Source of the DNA: Solirubrobacter sp963736505
Lineage (GTDB): Bacteria > Actinomycetota > Thermoleophilia > Solirubrobacterales > Solirubrobacteraceae
Direction: 5' to 3'
Assembly: GCA_963736505.1 (NCBI GenBank)
Contig: CAVTOZ010000003.1
Span: 930,001 to 994,000 of the forward strand
Length of the DNA stretch: 64,000 bases
The notes beneath the pieces were generated by a model. That model saw only the letters and a program-made list of their open reading frames with translations. It was not told where the DNA came from and searched no databases. Numbering within the stretch: position 1 is the first letter of the stretch; each line of letters begins with the position of its first letter. Positions 16,996-27,006 of this stretch are shown here, piece after piece. The translations under genes and the position numbers were made by a program.

Positions 16996-17832
16996 ATGTC
17001 CACGTTCGAGATCGGCGGCACCACCACCGTCAACCGGCTCGGCTACGGCGCGATGCAGCTCACCGGCCCGGGCCGCTGGGGCGACCCGGACGATCCCGCC
17101 GAGGCGGTCCGCGTGCTGCGGCGCGCCGTCGAGCTGGGTGTGAACCTGATCGACACGGCGGACGCCTACGGGCCGTTCGTCGCCGATCTGCTGATCCGCA
17201 AGGCGCTGCACCCGTACCCCGACGACCTCGTGATCGCGACCAAGGTCGGCTTCACGCGCCCGGGGCCCGGCGACTGGCGCCCCGTCGGGCGCGCGGGCTA
17301 CCTGCGCCAGCAGACCGAGCTCAACCTGCGCCATCTCGGCCTGGAGCGGATCGAGCTGCTGCAGCTGCACCGGATCGACCCGCTGGTCCCGCTGATCGAG
17401 CAGATCGGCACGCTCGAGGAGCTGCGCCAGGAGGGCAAGATCCACCACATCGGGCTGTCGGAGGTCACCGTCGTCCAGCTCGAGCAGGCGCGCGCGATCG
17501 CGCCGATCGTGTCCGTCCAGAACCGCTACAACCTCGCCGACCGCGAGGCGGAGCCGCTGCTCGAGCACGTCGAGGCGAACGGGATCGCGTTCATCCCGTG
17601 GTTCCCGCTCGCCACCGGCCGGCTGGCCGGGCCCGGGGGCCCGCTCGACGCGCTCGCGGCCGAGCACGGCGCGACCCCGTCGCAGCTCGCGCTCGCGTGG
17701 CTGCTGCGCCGGTCGCCGGTCATGCTGCCGATCCCGGGCACCAGCTCCGTCGCGCACCTCGAGGAGAATCTCGCGGCGCGCGACATCGAGTTGAGCGACG
17801 ACGCGTTCGCGGCACTCCTGAAAACTGTCTGA
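16996..17832 (+). CDS. Aldo/keto reductase
   Basis: 278 residues with a TIM-barrel AKR signature: LGYGAMQL near the N-terminus, the catalytic Asp and Tyr in LIDTADAYGP (about residue 55), the Lys in VIATKVGF, and a C-terminal IPGTSSVAHLEEN NADP-binding segment. It reduces carbonyls with NADPH; the substrate cannot be inferred. It is divergent from the helicase gene and is followed by a TetR regulator 54 bases downstream on the same strand. Confidence 0.93.
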   Translation: MSTFEIGGTTTVNRLGYGAMQLTGPGRWGDPDDPAEAVRVLRRAVELGVNLIDTADAYGPFVADLLIRKALHPYPDDLVIATKVGFTRPGPGDWRPVGRAGYLRQQTELNLRHLGLERIELLQLHRIDPLVPLIEQIGTLEELRQEGKIHHIGLSEVTVVQLEQARAIAPIVSVQNRYNLADREAEPLLEHVEANGIAFIPWFPLATGRLAGPGGPLDALAAEHGATPSQLALAWLLRRSPVMLPIPGTSSVAHLEENLAARDIELSDDAFAALLKTV

Positions 17833-17870
17833 CCGCTTTAAGTTTTCCGGTCGAGGTCGTCCGGTTGGGA

Positions 17871-17876
17871 TAGTCT
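17871..17876 (+). promoter_or_regulatory. Candidate -10 hexamer of the TetR gene
   Basis: TAGTCT lies 10 bases before the ATG at 17887, so transcription would begin at or very near the start codon. The same TAGNCT-type hexamer recurs at similar distance before several genes here (24385, 53536, 54720, 60157). No clear -35 is visible. Confidence 0.4.
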
Positions 17877-17886
17877 CCGCGGGTAG

Positions 17887-18513
17887 ATGGCCGGGGAGCC
17901 TGTCGCTCCGCTCCGTCCCCTGCGGGCGGACGCTGCGCGCAATCGCGCGCGAATCCTGGAGGCCGCGCGAACCGCGTTCGCGGAGGCCGGCCTCGACGTG
18001 GGCGTGGAGGAGATCGCCCGCCGCGCGGGCGTGGGGAAGGGGACGCTGTACCGGCGCTTCCCCACCAAGGAGGCGCTCGTGCGGGCGATCTTCGAGGACC
18101 TGCTGCGCGACCTCGAGACGCTCGTCGAGGAGTCCGCGGCCGAGGCGGACGCGGGCGTGGCGTTCATCGGCTTCCTGCACGAGTCGGCGCGCCGGCAGGC
18201 GACCAACCAGGGCTTCCTCGACGTGGTCGCGCAGCGCCTCGGGGCCGCCGCGCTCACGCCGGAGCAGCGGCGCCGCTTCATCGCCGCGATGGGCAAGCCG
18301 CTGCGGCGCGCGCAGGAGGCGGGCGCCGTGCGCGCCGACCTCGTGCCCGAGGACGTGCAGATGATCTTCCGCATGCTCGGCGCGACCACGCGCCCGGCGT
18401 CCGACGGCACGCCGATGGACGACCACTGGCCGCGCTACATCGGCCTGCTCACGGACGCGCTGCGGCCGGAGGCGGCCACGCCGCTCCCGGCCGACGCCTG
18501 GCGCCTGCGCTAA
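17887..18513 (+). CDS. TetR/AcrR family transcriptional regulator
   Basis: 208 residues. The N-terminal HTH (about residues 15-62) is typical: NRARILEAARTAFAEAG, then VEEIARRAGVGKGTLYRRFPTKEALV. The C-terminal domain is ligand-binding and variable. Its target is not evident; the aldo/keto reductase upstream and the small ORF overlapping its 3' end are the nearest candidates. Its stop codon overlaps the stop of the antisense-strand small ORF by 2 bases. Confidence 0.95.
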   Translation: MAGEPVAPLRPLRADAARNRARILEAARTAFAEAGLDVGVEEIARRAGVGKGTLYRRFPTKEALVRAIFEDLLRDLETLVEESAAEADAGVAFIGFLHESARRQATNQGFLDVVAQRLGAAALTPEQRRRFIAAMGKPLRRAQEAGAVRADLVPEDVQMIFRMLGATTRPASDGTPMDDHWPRYIGLLTDALRPEAATPLPADAWRLR

Positions 18514-18623
18514 GCGCGCGGCCGCCTGGCGTGCCGCCAGAGGGCGACCGCCCAGTCGGCGATACCGGCGGCGAGGTGCCCGAGCGGGCCGGTGACCGCC
18601 CAGGCGGCAAGACGCTGGCGCAT
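18510..18623 (-). CDS. Small 37-residue putative membrane-associated protein
   Basis: An ORF that fills the gap between the TetR gene and tig on the opposite strand. It starts MRQRLAAWAVTGPLGHLAAG, continues with a Trp-rich hydrophobic stretch (IADWAVALW) and ends in basic residues (RHARRPRA). The pattern of amphipathic helix, TGPLGH turn, second helix and basic tail resembles short actinobacterial proteins I recall from other genomes, but I cannot name the family. The gap otherwise holds only imperfect GC-rich repeats (CCGCCTGGCG near 18521, CGCCCAGGCGGC near 18597). A real gene is plausible but not certain. Confidence 0.5.
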   Translation of the reverse strand: MRQRLAAWAVTGPLGHLAAGIADWAVALWRHARRPRA

Positions 18624-18652
18624 CAGCGCTTTGTATCGTTGACCGCCGCTCT

Positions 18653-19972
18653 ATGGCCACAACCGTCAATACCACCGTCACCGAGCTTCCCGAGTCGCGC
18701 GTGCGCGTCGAGGCCGAGATCGGCACCGACGAGCTGGACCGCCGCCTCGCGCAGGCGGCCCGTCAGCTTGCCCGCAATCTGCGCGTCCCCGGCTTCCGCG
18801 CCGGCAAGGCGCCGCCGCCCGTCGTGATCCGGCGGATCGGCCGCAAGGCGGTGCTCGACGAGGCGGTGCGCGAGTCGCTCGGCGACTGGTACCGCGCGGC
18901 GATCGACGGCGCGGGCGTCATCCCGGTCGGCGAGCCGGACATCGACATCGACATGGAGGCGCTGCCCGACGAGGGGCAGCCGCTGCACTTCTCGATCGAG
19001 ATCGGCGTCCGCCCGAAGGCGACGCTCGGCGAGTACAAGGGCCTGGAGGTCGCCAAGCGCGACCCCGGCGTCTCGGACGAGACGATCGGCGAGGAGCTCG
19101 AGCGCCTGCGCGAGCGCACGGCCAAGCTCGAGACCGTCGACCGCCAGGCCGCGCGCGGCGACTTCGTGGTGATGGACTTCGCGGGCACCGTCGACGGCGT
19201 CGCGTTCGCCGGCGGCGAGGGCCGCGACTCGATGGTCGAGCTCGGCTCCGGCCGGCTCGTGCCGGGCTTCGAGGAGCAGCTCGAAGGCTCCGTCGGCGGC
19301 GAGGAGCGCACCGTCAAGGTCACGTTCCCGGACGACTACGCGGCGACCGAGCTGGCGGGCCAGGAGGCGGAGTTCGCCGTCACGGTCCGCGACGTCAAGG
19401 CCAAGGTGCTGCCGGAGCTCGACGACGAGCTGGCCGAGGAGGCCGGCTTCGACACGCTCGACGAGCTGCGCGAGGACATCCGCACGCGCGTCGCCGAGGT
19501 CGAGGACCAGCGGATCGAGGCCGAGTTCCGCGAGGCGGCGCTCGACGCGGCCGTGGAGGCCGCGACGATCGAGGTGCCCGACAGCCTGATCGAGGCGCGG
19601 GCGCGGGAGCTGTGGGACTCGATGCTGCACTCGCTCGCGCACCAGGGCATCTCGCGGGACGCGTACCTGCGCATCTCCGGCCGCTCGGAGGAGGAGACGA
19701 TCGAGCAGGCCAAGCCGGACGCCGAGCAGGCGCTCAAGCGCGAGGCCGTGCTCGCCGCGATCGCCGAGGCCGAGAGCCTCGAGCCGACCGAGGACGAGAT
19801 GCTGGAGGCCGTCCAGGAGGCCTCGCCGCCCGGCGATCGGACAGCTCCGAAGAAGCTGCTGGAGCGGCTGCGCGCCAACGGCCGCCTCGACGCACTGAAA
19901 GACGACCTGTCGCAGCGCAAGGCGCTGGACCTGGTGGCTGAGTCCGCCAAGCCGGTCGCCGCGTCCGAGTAG
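18653..19972 (+). CDS. tig: Trigger factor
   Basis: 439 residues, the normal length. Ribosome-associated chaperone and prolyl isomerase for nascent chains. The N-terminal ribosome-binding domain carries the FRxGKxP signature as GFRAGKAPPPVV (about residue 48). The FKBP-like domain spans about 150-240 (GDFVVMDFAGTVDG, PGFEEQLEGS), and the helical C-terminal arms follow, with an acidic/basic tail. It starts the classic tig-clpP-clpX group, linking folding with proteolysis. A TATCGT hexamer 13 bases upstream is a possible -10. Confidence 0.97.
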   Translation: MATTVNTTVTELPESRVRVEAEIGTDELDRRLAQAARQLARNLRVPGFRAGKAPPPVVIRRIGRKAVLDEAVRESLGDWYRAAIDGAGVIPVGEPDIDIDMEALPDEGQPLHFSIEIGVRPKATLGEYKGLEVAKRDPGVSDETIGEELERLRERTAKLETVDRQAARGDFVVMDFAGTVDGVAFAGGEGRDSMVELGSGRLVPGFEEQLEGSVGGEERTVKVTFPDDYAATELAGQEAEFAVTVRDVKAKVLPELDDELAEEAGFDTLDELREDIRTRVAEVEDQRIEAEFREAALDAAVEAATIEVPDSLIEARARELWDSMLHSLAHQGISRDAYLRISGRSEEETIEQAKPDAEQALKREAVLAAIAEAESLEPTEDEMLEAVQEASPPGDRTAPKKLLERLRANGRLDALKDDLSQRKALDLVAESAKPVAASE

Positions 19973-20006
19973 CCATCGACAACTGACCGAAGGACCCGGG
20001 TTTCCC

Positions 20007-20060
20007 CGGATCGGCCCGTTGCTAGTCTTCGCCCGAGTGCTCGGTCTTTGGGCCGATCCG
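20007..20060. promoter_or_regulatory. clpP promoter region with 11-bp inverted repeat
   Basis: CGGATCGGCCC (20007-20017) and GGGCCGATCCG (20050-20060) form a perfect inverted repeat around a candidate -10, TAGTCT (20023-20028). A shorter pair GACCGA (near 19985) and TCGGTC (near 20041) is nested with it. A repeat flanking a promoter could be an operator for a Clp regulator such as ClgR; with its 32-base loop it is less likely to be a terminator for tig. Confidence 0.45.
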
Positions 20061-20107
20061 ATGGATCTGAAGGATTCGACAGACCGAAGCGAAACGAAGC
20101 GAGGACC

Positions 20108-20692
20108 GTGAGCCCACTCGTACCGATGGTCGTCGAGCAGACCTCTCGCGGAGAGCGTGCGTTCGACATCTATTCCCGCCTGCTGAACGAGCGGATCATC
20201 TTCCTCGGCACGCCCGTGGACGACCAGATCGCGAATCTGATCGTCGCGCAGCTGCTGCACCTGGAGTCCGAGGATCCCGACAAGGACATCTCGCTCTACA
20301 TCAACTCGCCGGGCGGCTCCGTGTACGCGGGTCTCGCGATCTACGACACGATGAACTTCATCAAGCCGGACGTGTCGACGATCTGCGTCGGCATCGCGAT
20401 GTCGATGGGCGCGCTGCTGCTGGGCGGCGGGGCGCCGGGCAAGCGCATGGCGCTGCCGAACGCGAAGATCCTGATCCACCAGGTGAGCTCCGGCTTCCAG
20501 GGTCAGGCGACCGACATCGAGATCCACGCCCGCGAGGTGATCGAGCTGCGCCGCCAGCTCGACGAGATCATCGCCAAGCACTCCGGCAAGGACGTCGAGA
20601 AGGTGCGGTCAGATACAGAACGGGACTACTTCATGTCGTCGGATGAGGCCAAGGAATACGGCATCATCGACAGGGTGATCCACGAGCACTAG
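20108..20692 (+). CDS. clpP: ATP-dependent Clp protease proteolytic subunit
   Basis: 194 residues from a GTG preceded by GAGG; an upstream ATG in frame (20048) would add an atypical leader. The serine protease triad is visible: Ser99 in GIAMSMGALL, His124 in ILIHQVSSG, and Asp173 in TERDYFM. ClpP forms the barrel that degrades substrates unfolded by ClpX (6 bases downstream) or other Clp ATPases. The N-terminus SPLVPMVVEQTSRGERAFDI is typical. It is probably co-transcribed with clpX. Confidence 0.97.
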   Translation: MSPLVPMVVEQTSRGERAFDIYSRLLNERIIFLGTPVDDQIANLIVAQLLHLESEDPDKDISLYINSPGGSVYAGLAIYDTMNFIKPDVSTICVGIAMSMGALLLGGGAPGKRMALPNAKILIHQVSSGFQGQATDIEIHAREVIELRRQLDEIIAKHSGKDVEKVRSDTERDYFMSSDEAKEYGIIDRVIHEH

Positions 20693-20698
20693 CTGGCA

Positions 20699-21967
<1,269 letters not shown>

Positions 21968-21985
21968 CCGGATCATCCTGTCCGG

Positions 21986-24367
21986 GTGAAGCGGCGCCGC
22001 GGCGCTGCCGTGATGCTGCCGGTCATGCTCTGGAGAGCCTTGGTGATCGTGTGTGCGATGGCGGGCGTGCTCGCGCCGGTGGCCGGCGCCGCTCCGCTGC
22101 CCGGAACGTCCACGCCGTTGCCCGGCAGCACGTTCCAGGGCGGCGACGGCGATCAGGACGACGAGGGATCGTCGATCGACTGGCAAGGCCTCCACGCGGC
22201 CGGCCGGGTCGTCCACAGCCCGGACGAGGGCCAGGCGTTCAAGAGCGGCTCGAAGGAGGACGCGCCGGGAAATTGGGTGCTCGTGCCGGAGGGCGACGGC
22301 GTCACCCCCGCGAAGGACAACATCCTCGACGCCTGGTCGTCGGTCGACCAGCCGGCGGCGGACACGTTCGCCTATCTCGGCTTCACGCGCGAGAAGGGCA
22401 ACGGGGACACGTACGTCGCGTTCGAGCTCAACCGCGACGCGCGGCTGTGGAACAACGGCCACGACGAGATCCCGTGCCGTCAGACCGGAGACGTGGCGAT
22501 CGCCATGCTCGCGCACGGCAACGGCATCGACCTCGTCCTGCAGCGCTGGATCACCGAGCTGTCCGACGCGTTCACGGGCTGCGCGACGCATGGCCACTTC
22601 GAGGCGGTGGCGACGGTGCCCGCCGGCAGCGCCCAGGGCGACGTCAACCAGGTGCCGATCACGAGCCGCCTCCCGGGGACGTTCGCGCCCGGGACGCAGA
22701 TCCGTGACGCCGGCCTGTTCGGCGAAGCCTCCGTCAACCTCAGCGCGCTGTTCCAGGCGGCGTTCGGCGACCGCTGCTTCACGTTCAGCTCGGTCTGGAT
22801 GCACTCGCGCTCCTCTGAGTCGGAGTCCTCCAACCTGCAGGACTACCTCGCCCCTCACGCGGTCACCGTGCGCAGCTGCACGGCCTCCGGCTTCAAGTTC
22901 TTCGACGTCAACGCCAACGGGCGGCGCGACCCCGGCGAGCCTGGCATCCCCCGCTTCCTGATCTGGGCCGACTACAACGGCGACGGCGTGCGCCAGTCGA
23001 CCGAGCCATTCTCGGTCAGCGACAGGCACGGGCGCTACGTGATCTCGGACATCAAGCCGCCGACGGGCCGGTACACGCTGCGCGAGATGCTGCTCAGCGA
23101 CCCGCAGACCACGGCATGGCTCTGCTCGTACCCGAATGCCGGCACGCCCGGCGGCTTCGCGAACGGTGCGGGCGGGCTGTTCGGCTGCGGATGGGGCCCG
23201 ATCGACGCGACGACCACTCCGCGCGCGCCCAACCGCGACTTCGGCAACTGGGTGCCGGCACGGCTGACCGTCCGCAAGCGGCTGTGGCCCGCGAGCGACT
23301 CCGGCCGCTTCGACCTCAAGGTCAACGGGATCACGGTCCTGCCCGCCGCGGGCGACGGCTCGACGACGACGATCGCCGTGCCCGCGGGCTCCTACGTCGT
23401 CAGCGAGGCGGCGGCGCCGCCGACCGACGCCACCGCCTACCGCTCGGCCGTCAGCTGCCGCCGGACGCCGCGGCTGCGCGGCTCGACGCCGCCGGGAACG
23501 AGCTTCGCGCGCCTCGTGCTGCTGCCCGGCAGCCAAGCGACGTGCACGTTCGCCAACGTGCGTCCGGGGACGCCGGCGATCGCGATCGAGAAGACAGGCC
23601 CCACGGCGGCGACCGCCGGCGATGTGCTGCACTACGCGCTCTACGTGACGAACCCAGGCGACGTGCCGATCCGGGCGAGCGCCGTGCGCGTGAGCGACGA
23701 CAGGTGCGACGACGCGCCCGTGCTCACCGGCAAGTCCGGCGCCGGCGGCGCCGACGGTTCGCCGGGGACGCTGGATCCGGGGGACACGTGGGCCTACGAG
23801 TGCTCCCACGCAACGCCCGCGGCACGTGCCGACTGCGCGCTGACCGTCGTCACGAACACCGCCACGGCCAGCGGGACCGCGGGCGGAACCACGGTCAGCG
23901 ACACGTCCTCCGTCCGCACGAGCCTCCGCTGCCCCGACCAGCCGCCGGAGCCGCCGGTGCCGGATCCCGGCCCCGTGCCGGGGCCCTTCCCCAACCCTTC
24001 GCCGCCGCCGCCGACGCCGGTCGCGCCGATCTCGCCGCCGGGGCCGGTGCCCCCGATCGGCGGCGTGGCCGGCGCGGCGAGCGTCAACCGCCCCAGCGGC
24101 TGCATCACGCGCGTGTCACAGCTCCAGCTCACGGGCGTCCGCATGGACCGTGTGCGCGTCTCGGTCGACGGCCGCCCGCAGAGCACCAGGAAGCTGGCGA
24201 TCCTGCAAGAGCGGCTGACGCCGCTGTCGCGCGTGTTCTCGCCAGGCCGTCACGTCGTCACGCTCCGTGTCGTGTTCCAGCCCGGCTCGGACTCCGCCGC
24301 GGTCACGCTCAGGCGGGTCGTCACGGTCTGCCCGCGCCGGGCGACCTTGCCGCGCTTCACCGGGTGA
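21986..24367 (+). CDS. Large secreted repeat-containing protein
   Basis: 793 residues from GTG 21986. The N-terminal basic stretch and hydrophobic core (LWRALVIVCAMAGVLAPVAGA) form a signal peptide. A long N-terminal domain of unknown type follows. Next come an SdrD B-like module with calcium-loop sequences (DVNANGRRDPGEPG and DYNGDGVRQSTEP, about residues 310-340), a DUF11/CARDB-like region (about 530-640; ALYVTNPGDVPI), a Pro-rich spacer (PPEPPVPDPGPVPGP), and a C-terminal Cys-flanked domain. There is no LPXTG motif or C-terminal membrane anchor, so it is probably secreted or wall-associated. The role is unknown. It follows clpX by 18 bases but is unlikely to be functionally related. Confidence 0.75.
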   Translation: MKRRRGAAVMLPVMLWRALVIVCAMAGVLAPVAGAAPLPGTSTPLPGSTFQGGDGDQDDEGSSIDWQGLHAAGRVVHSPDEGQAFKSGSKEDAPGNWVLVPEGDGVTPAKDNILDAWSSVDQPAADTFAYLGFTREKGNGDTYVAFELNRDARLWNNGHDEIPCRQTGDVAIAMLAHGNGIDLVLQRWITELSDAFTGCATHGHFEAVATVPAGSAQGDVNQVPITSRLPGTFAPGTQIRDAGLFGEASVNLSALFQAAFGDRCFTFSSVWMHSRSSESESSNLQDYLAPHAVTVRSCTASGFKFFDVNANGRRDPGEPGIPRFLIWADYNGDGVRQSTEPFSVSDRHGRYVISDIKPPTGRYTLREMLLSDPQTTAWLCSYPNAGTPGGFANGAGGLFGCGWGPIDATTTPRAPNRDFGNWVPARLTVRKRLWPASDSGRFDLKVNGITVLPAAGDGSTTTIAVPAGSYVVSEAAAPPTDATAYRSAVSCRRTPRLRGSTPPGTSFARLVLLPGSQATCTFANVRPGTPAIAIEKTGPTAATAGDVLHYALYVTNPGDVPIRASAVRVSDDRCDDAPVLTGKSGAGGADGSPGTLDPGDTWAYECSHATPAARADCALTVVTNTATASGTAGGTTVSDTSSVRTSLRCPDQPPEPPVPDPGPVPGPFPNPSPPPPTPVAPISPPGPVPPIGGVAGAASVNRPSGCITRVSQLQLTGVRMDRVRVSVDGRPQSTRKLAILQERLTPLSRVFSPGRHVVTLRVVFQPGSDSAAVTLRRVVTVCPRRATLPRFTG

Positions 24368-24384
24368 CGCACCGTCCGGCCTCC

Positions 24385-24390
24385 TAGACT
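24385..24390 (+). promoter_or_regulatory. Candidate -10 hexamer of valS
   Basis: TAGACT ends 9 bases before the valS ATG (24400), which predicts a leaderless or nearly leaderless valS message. No Shine-Dalgarno sequence is present in the spacer CCCCGCGCG, which agrees with that reading. Confidence 0.45.
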
Positions 24391-24399
24391 CCCCGCGCG

Positions 24400-27006
24400 A
24401 TGGGGCACCCCCTCGAGGACCGCAAGCGCTACGACCCGGGCGAGACCGAGGCGCGCATCTTCGCGCGCTGGTTCGAATCCGGGCGCTTCCACCCGGAGCC
24501 CTCGGGCACGGCGGCGGAGAACTACTCGATCGCGATCCCGCCGCCGAACGTGACCGGCGCGCTGCACATGGGGCACGCGCTCAACGGCTCGATCCAGGAC
24601 ACGCTGATCCGCCACGCCCGCATGCGCGGCAAGCGCACGAAGTGGATCCTCGGCACCGACCACGCCGGCATCGCGACGCAGACGCAGGTCGAGCGGCTGC
24701 TCAAGAGCGAGGGTTCGAGCCGCGAGGAGATCGGGCGCGAGGCGTTCGTCGAGCGCGTGTGGCGCTGGCGCGAGCAGTACGGCTCCACGATCGTCGACCA
24801 GTTCAAGCGCCTGGGCGCCTCCTGCGACTACGCGGAGGAGCGCTTCACGCTCGACGAGGGCTACGTCCGCGCGGTCCTGAAGGTCTTCGTGACGCTGTAC
24901 GAGCGCGGCCTGATCTACCGCGACAACTACATGGTCAACTGGGATCCCGGCTCCGGCTCGGCGATCTCCGACCTCGAGGTCGAGGACCGCGAGGTCACCG
25001 ACACGCTCTACTACGTCGACTACCCGCTGTCCTCCGGGCACGGCTCGGTCACCGTCGCGACCGTGCGGCCGGAGACGATGCTGGGCGACACCGCGATCGC
25101 CGTCCATCCGGACGACGACCGCTACACGCGCCTGGTGGGGGAGACGGCGATCCTGCCGCTCACCGGCCGGCGGCTGAAGATCATCGCCGACCCGTACGTG
25201 AAGCCGGAGTTCGGCACGGGCGCGCTGAAGATCACGCCCGGGCACGACCCGAACGACTTCGAGATCGGCCGCGCGCACGGGCTCGACGAGATCACCGTGA
25301 TCGGCGAGGACGGGCGCATGACCGCGGCCGCCGGCGAGCGCTTCGCGGGCCTGACCGCGCTCGAGGCGCGCGAGGCGGTCGTCGCCGCGCTGCGCGAGGA
25401 GAAGCGGATCAACCGCACCGAGCCGTACACGCACGAGGTGCCGTACTCGCAGCGCTCGGGCGAGCGGATCGAGCCGCTGATCTCGCTGCAGTGGTTCATG
25501 CGCATGGAGGAGCTGGCCAAGCCGGCGATCGCCGCCGTCGAGGACGGGCGCGTGCGGATCCACCCGGAGGGCCAGCGCCGGCGCTACCTGGAGTGGATGA
25601 AGAACATCCGCCCGTGGTGCATCTCGCGCCAGCTGTGGTGGGGCCACCAGCTGCCGGTCTGGTACCGCAACGGCGAGACCTACGTCGGCATGGACCCGCC
25701 GAACGGGCCGGGCTGGGAGCGCGACCCGGACGTGCTCGACACGTGGTTCTCGAGCGGCCTGTTCCCGTTCGCGACGCTCGGCTGGCCGGACGAGACGGCG
25801 GAGCTGAAGGCCTTCTACCCGACCGACGTGCTCTCGACGGCGCGCGACATCCTGTTCCTGTGGGTCGCGCGGATGGTGTTCTTCGGGCTCGAGTTCGCCG
25901 GTGCGATCCCGTTCGACGACGTCTACGTGCACTCGATCATCCAGGCGCCGGACGGGCGCCGGATGTCGAAGTCGCTCGGCACCGGGATCGACCCGCTCGA
26001 CCTGATCGACGGCGGCGAGCGGCCGCCGGTGTTCACCGAAGGCGGCGAGTTCCCCGGCTACGGCGCCGACGCGGTCCGCTACGGCCTGCTGGCGATGTCC
26101 TCGACGCAGGACGTGCGCTTCAACGAGGAGCGCATCTCGCAGGGCCGCCAGCTCGCCAACAAGCTCTTCAACGCCAGCCGGCTCGTGCTCCTGCGCGTGC
26201 CCGAGGGCGTCACGGTGCCGGCGTCCGCGCCCGAGCCGCAGACGGTCGAGGACCGCTGGATCCTGTCGCGCCTGCAGGCGGCCGAGCAGGACCTGACCGA
26301 CGCGTTCGCCGCGTTCGACTTCCATCACGCCGCGCTCGGGCTGTACCGCTTCGTCTACGAGGAGCTGTGCGACTGGTACCTCGAGATGCTCAAGCCGCGC
26401 CTGTACGCCGACGACGAGGCGGCCGCCGAGCTGGCGCTCTACGTGCTCGCGCAGACGCTCGCGCTGGCGCACCCGATCATCCCGTTCGTGACCGAGGAGA
26501 TCTGGTCGTTCGTGCCCGGCGCCGACGGGCTGCTGATGGCACACCCGTGGCCTGAGGCCGACGCCGCGCTGCGCGACCTCGACGCCGAGGCGGAGGTCAA
26601 GCGCGCGATCGACGCGACGCAGGCGCTGCGGCGCTGGCGCGACAGCGTCGGCGCGGCGCCCGGGACCGTCGTGCCGGCGCGGCTCGAGGCCGACGGCTAC
26701 GGCCGCGTGCTGGATCACATCGCGCGGCTGGCGCGGTTCGAGTTCGCCGAAGACGGCGGCGATCCGGTCGCGACCGTCGGCGTGCCGGGCGGCAACGTCG
26801 CCGTGCTGCCGTCGAGCGACGTCGACCTCGAGGCCGAGAAGCGCCGCGCGGCCGAGCGTGCCGGGCTGCTGCGCAAGGAGATCTCGCGCGCCGAGGGCAA
26901 GCTGGCCAACCAGGGGTTCGTCGCCAAGGCGCCGGACGCCGTGGTCGCGGCCGAGCGCGACAAGCTGGAGCGGTTGAAGCGGGAGCTGGAGGAACTGCAA
27001 GCGTGA
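24400..27006 (+). CDS. valS: Valine--tRNA ligase
   Basis: 868 residues. Class I aminoacyl-tRNA synthetase with the HIGH-type motif PPNVTGALHMGH (about residue 47), CP1 editing domain, and KMSKS-type motif RRMSKSLGTG (about 526). The C-terminal tRNA-binding coiled coil ends KLERLKRELEELQA. It charges tRNA-Val and edits mischarged Thr. The last bases overlap folC by 4 (GTGA), so folC is probably translationally coupled to it; valS-folC is a common bacterial gene order. Confidence 0.98.
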   Translation: MGHPLEDRKRYDPGETEARIFARWFESGRFHPEPSGTAAENYSIAIPPPNVTGALHMGHALNGSIQDTLIRHARMRGKRTKWILGTDHAGIATQTQVERLLKSEGSSREEIGREAFVERVWRWREQYGSTIVDQFKRLGASCDYAEERFTLDEGYVRAVLKVFVTLYERGLIYRDNYMVNWDPGSGSAISDLEVEDREVTDTLYYVDYPLSSGHGSVTVATVRPETMLGDTAIAVHPDDDRYTRLVGETAILPLTGRRLKIIADPYVKPEFGTGALKITPGHDPNDFEIGRAHGLDEITVIGEDGRMTAAAGERFAGLTALEAREAVVAALREEKRINRTEPYTHEVPYSQRSGERIEPLISLQWFMRMEELAKPAIAAVEDGRVRIHPEGQRRRYLEWMKNIRPWCISRQLWWGHQLPVWYRNGETYVGMDPPNGPGWERDPDVLDTWFSSGLFPFATLGWPDETAELKAFYPTDVLSTARDILFLWVARMVFFGLEFAGAIPFDDVYVHSIIQAPDGRRMSKSLGTGIDPLDLIDGGERPPVFTEGGEFPGYGADAVRYGLLAMSSTQDVRFNEERISQGRQLANKLFNASRLVLLRVPEGVTVPASAPEPQTVEDRWILSRLQAAEQDLTDAFAAFDFHHAALGLYRFVYEELCDWYLEMLKPRLYADDEAAAELALYVLAQTLALAHPIIPFVTEEIWSFVPGADGLLMAHPWPEADAALRDLDAEAEVKRAIDATQALRRWRDSVGAAPGTVVPARLEADGYGRVLDHIARLARFEFAEDGGDPVATVGVPGGNVAVLPSSDVDLEAEKRRAAERAGLLRKEISRAEGKLANQGFVAKAPDAVVAAERDKLERLKRELEELQA

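Noticed and set aside
18531..18560. CGCCAGAGGGCGA as a third copy of the cysN/lpdA palindrome
   Set aside because: Only part of the core matches and the arms do not pair as a hairpin; it falls inside the small ORF.
20048..20107. ATG 20048 as the clpP start
   Set aside because: It would add 20 basic, non-conserved residues. GTG 20108 has GAGG upstream and begins where ClpP homology begins.
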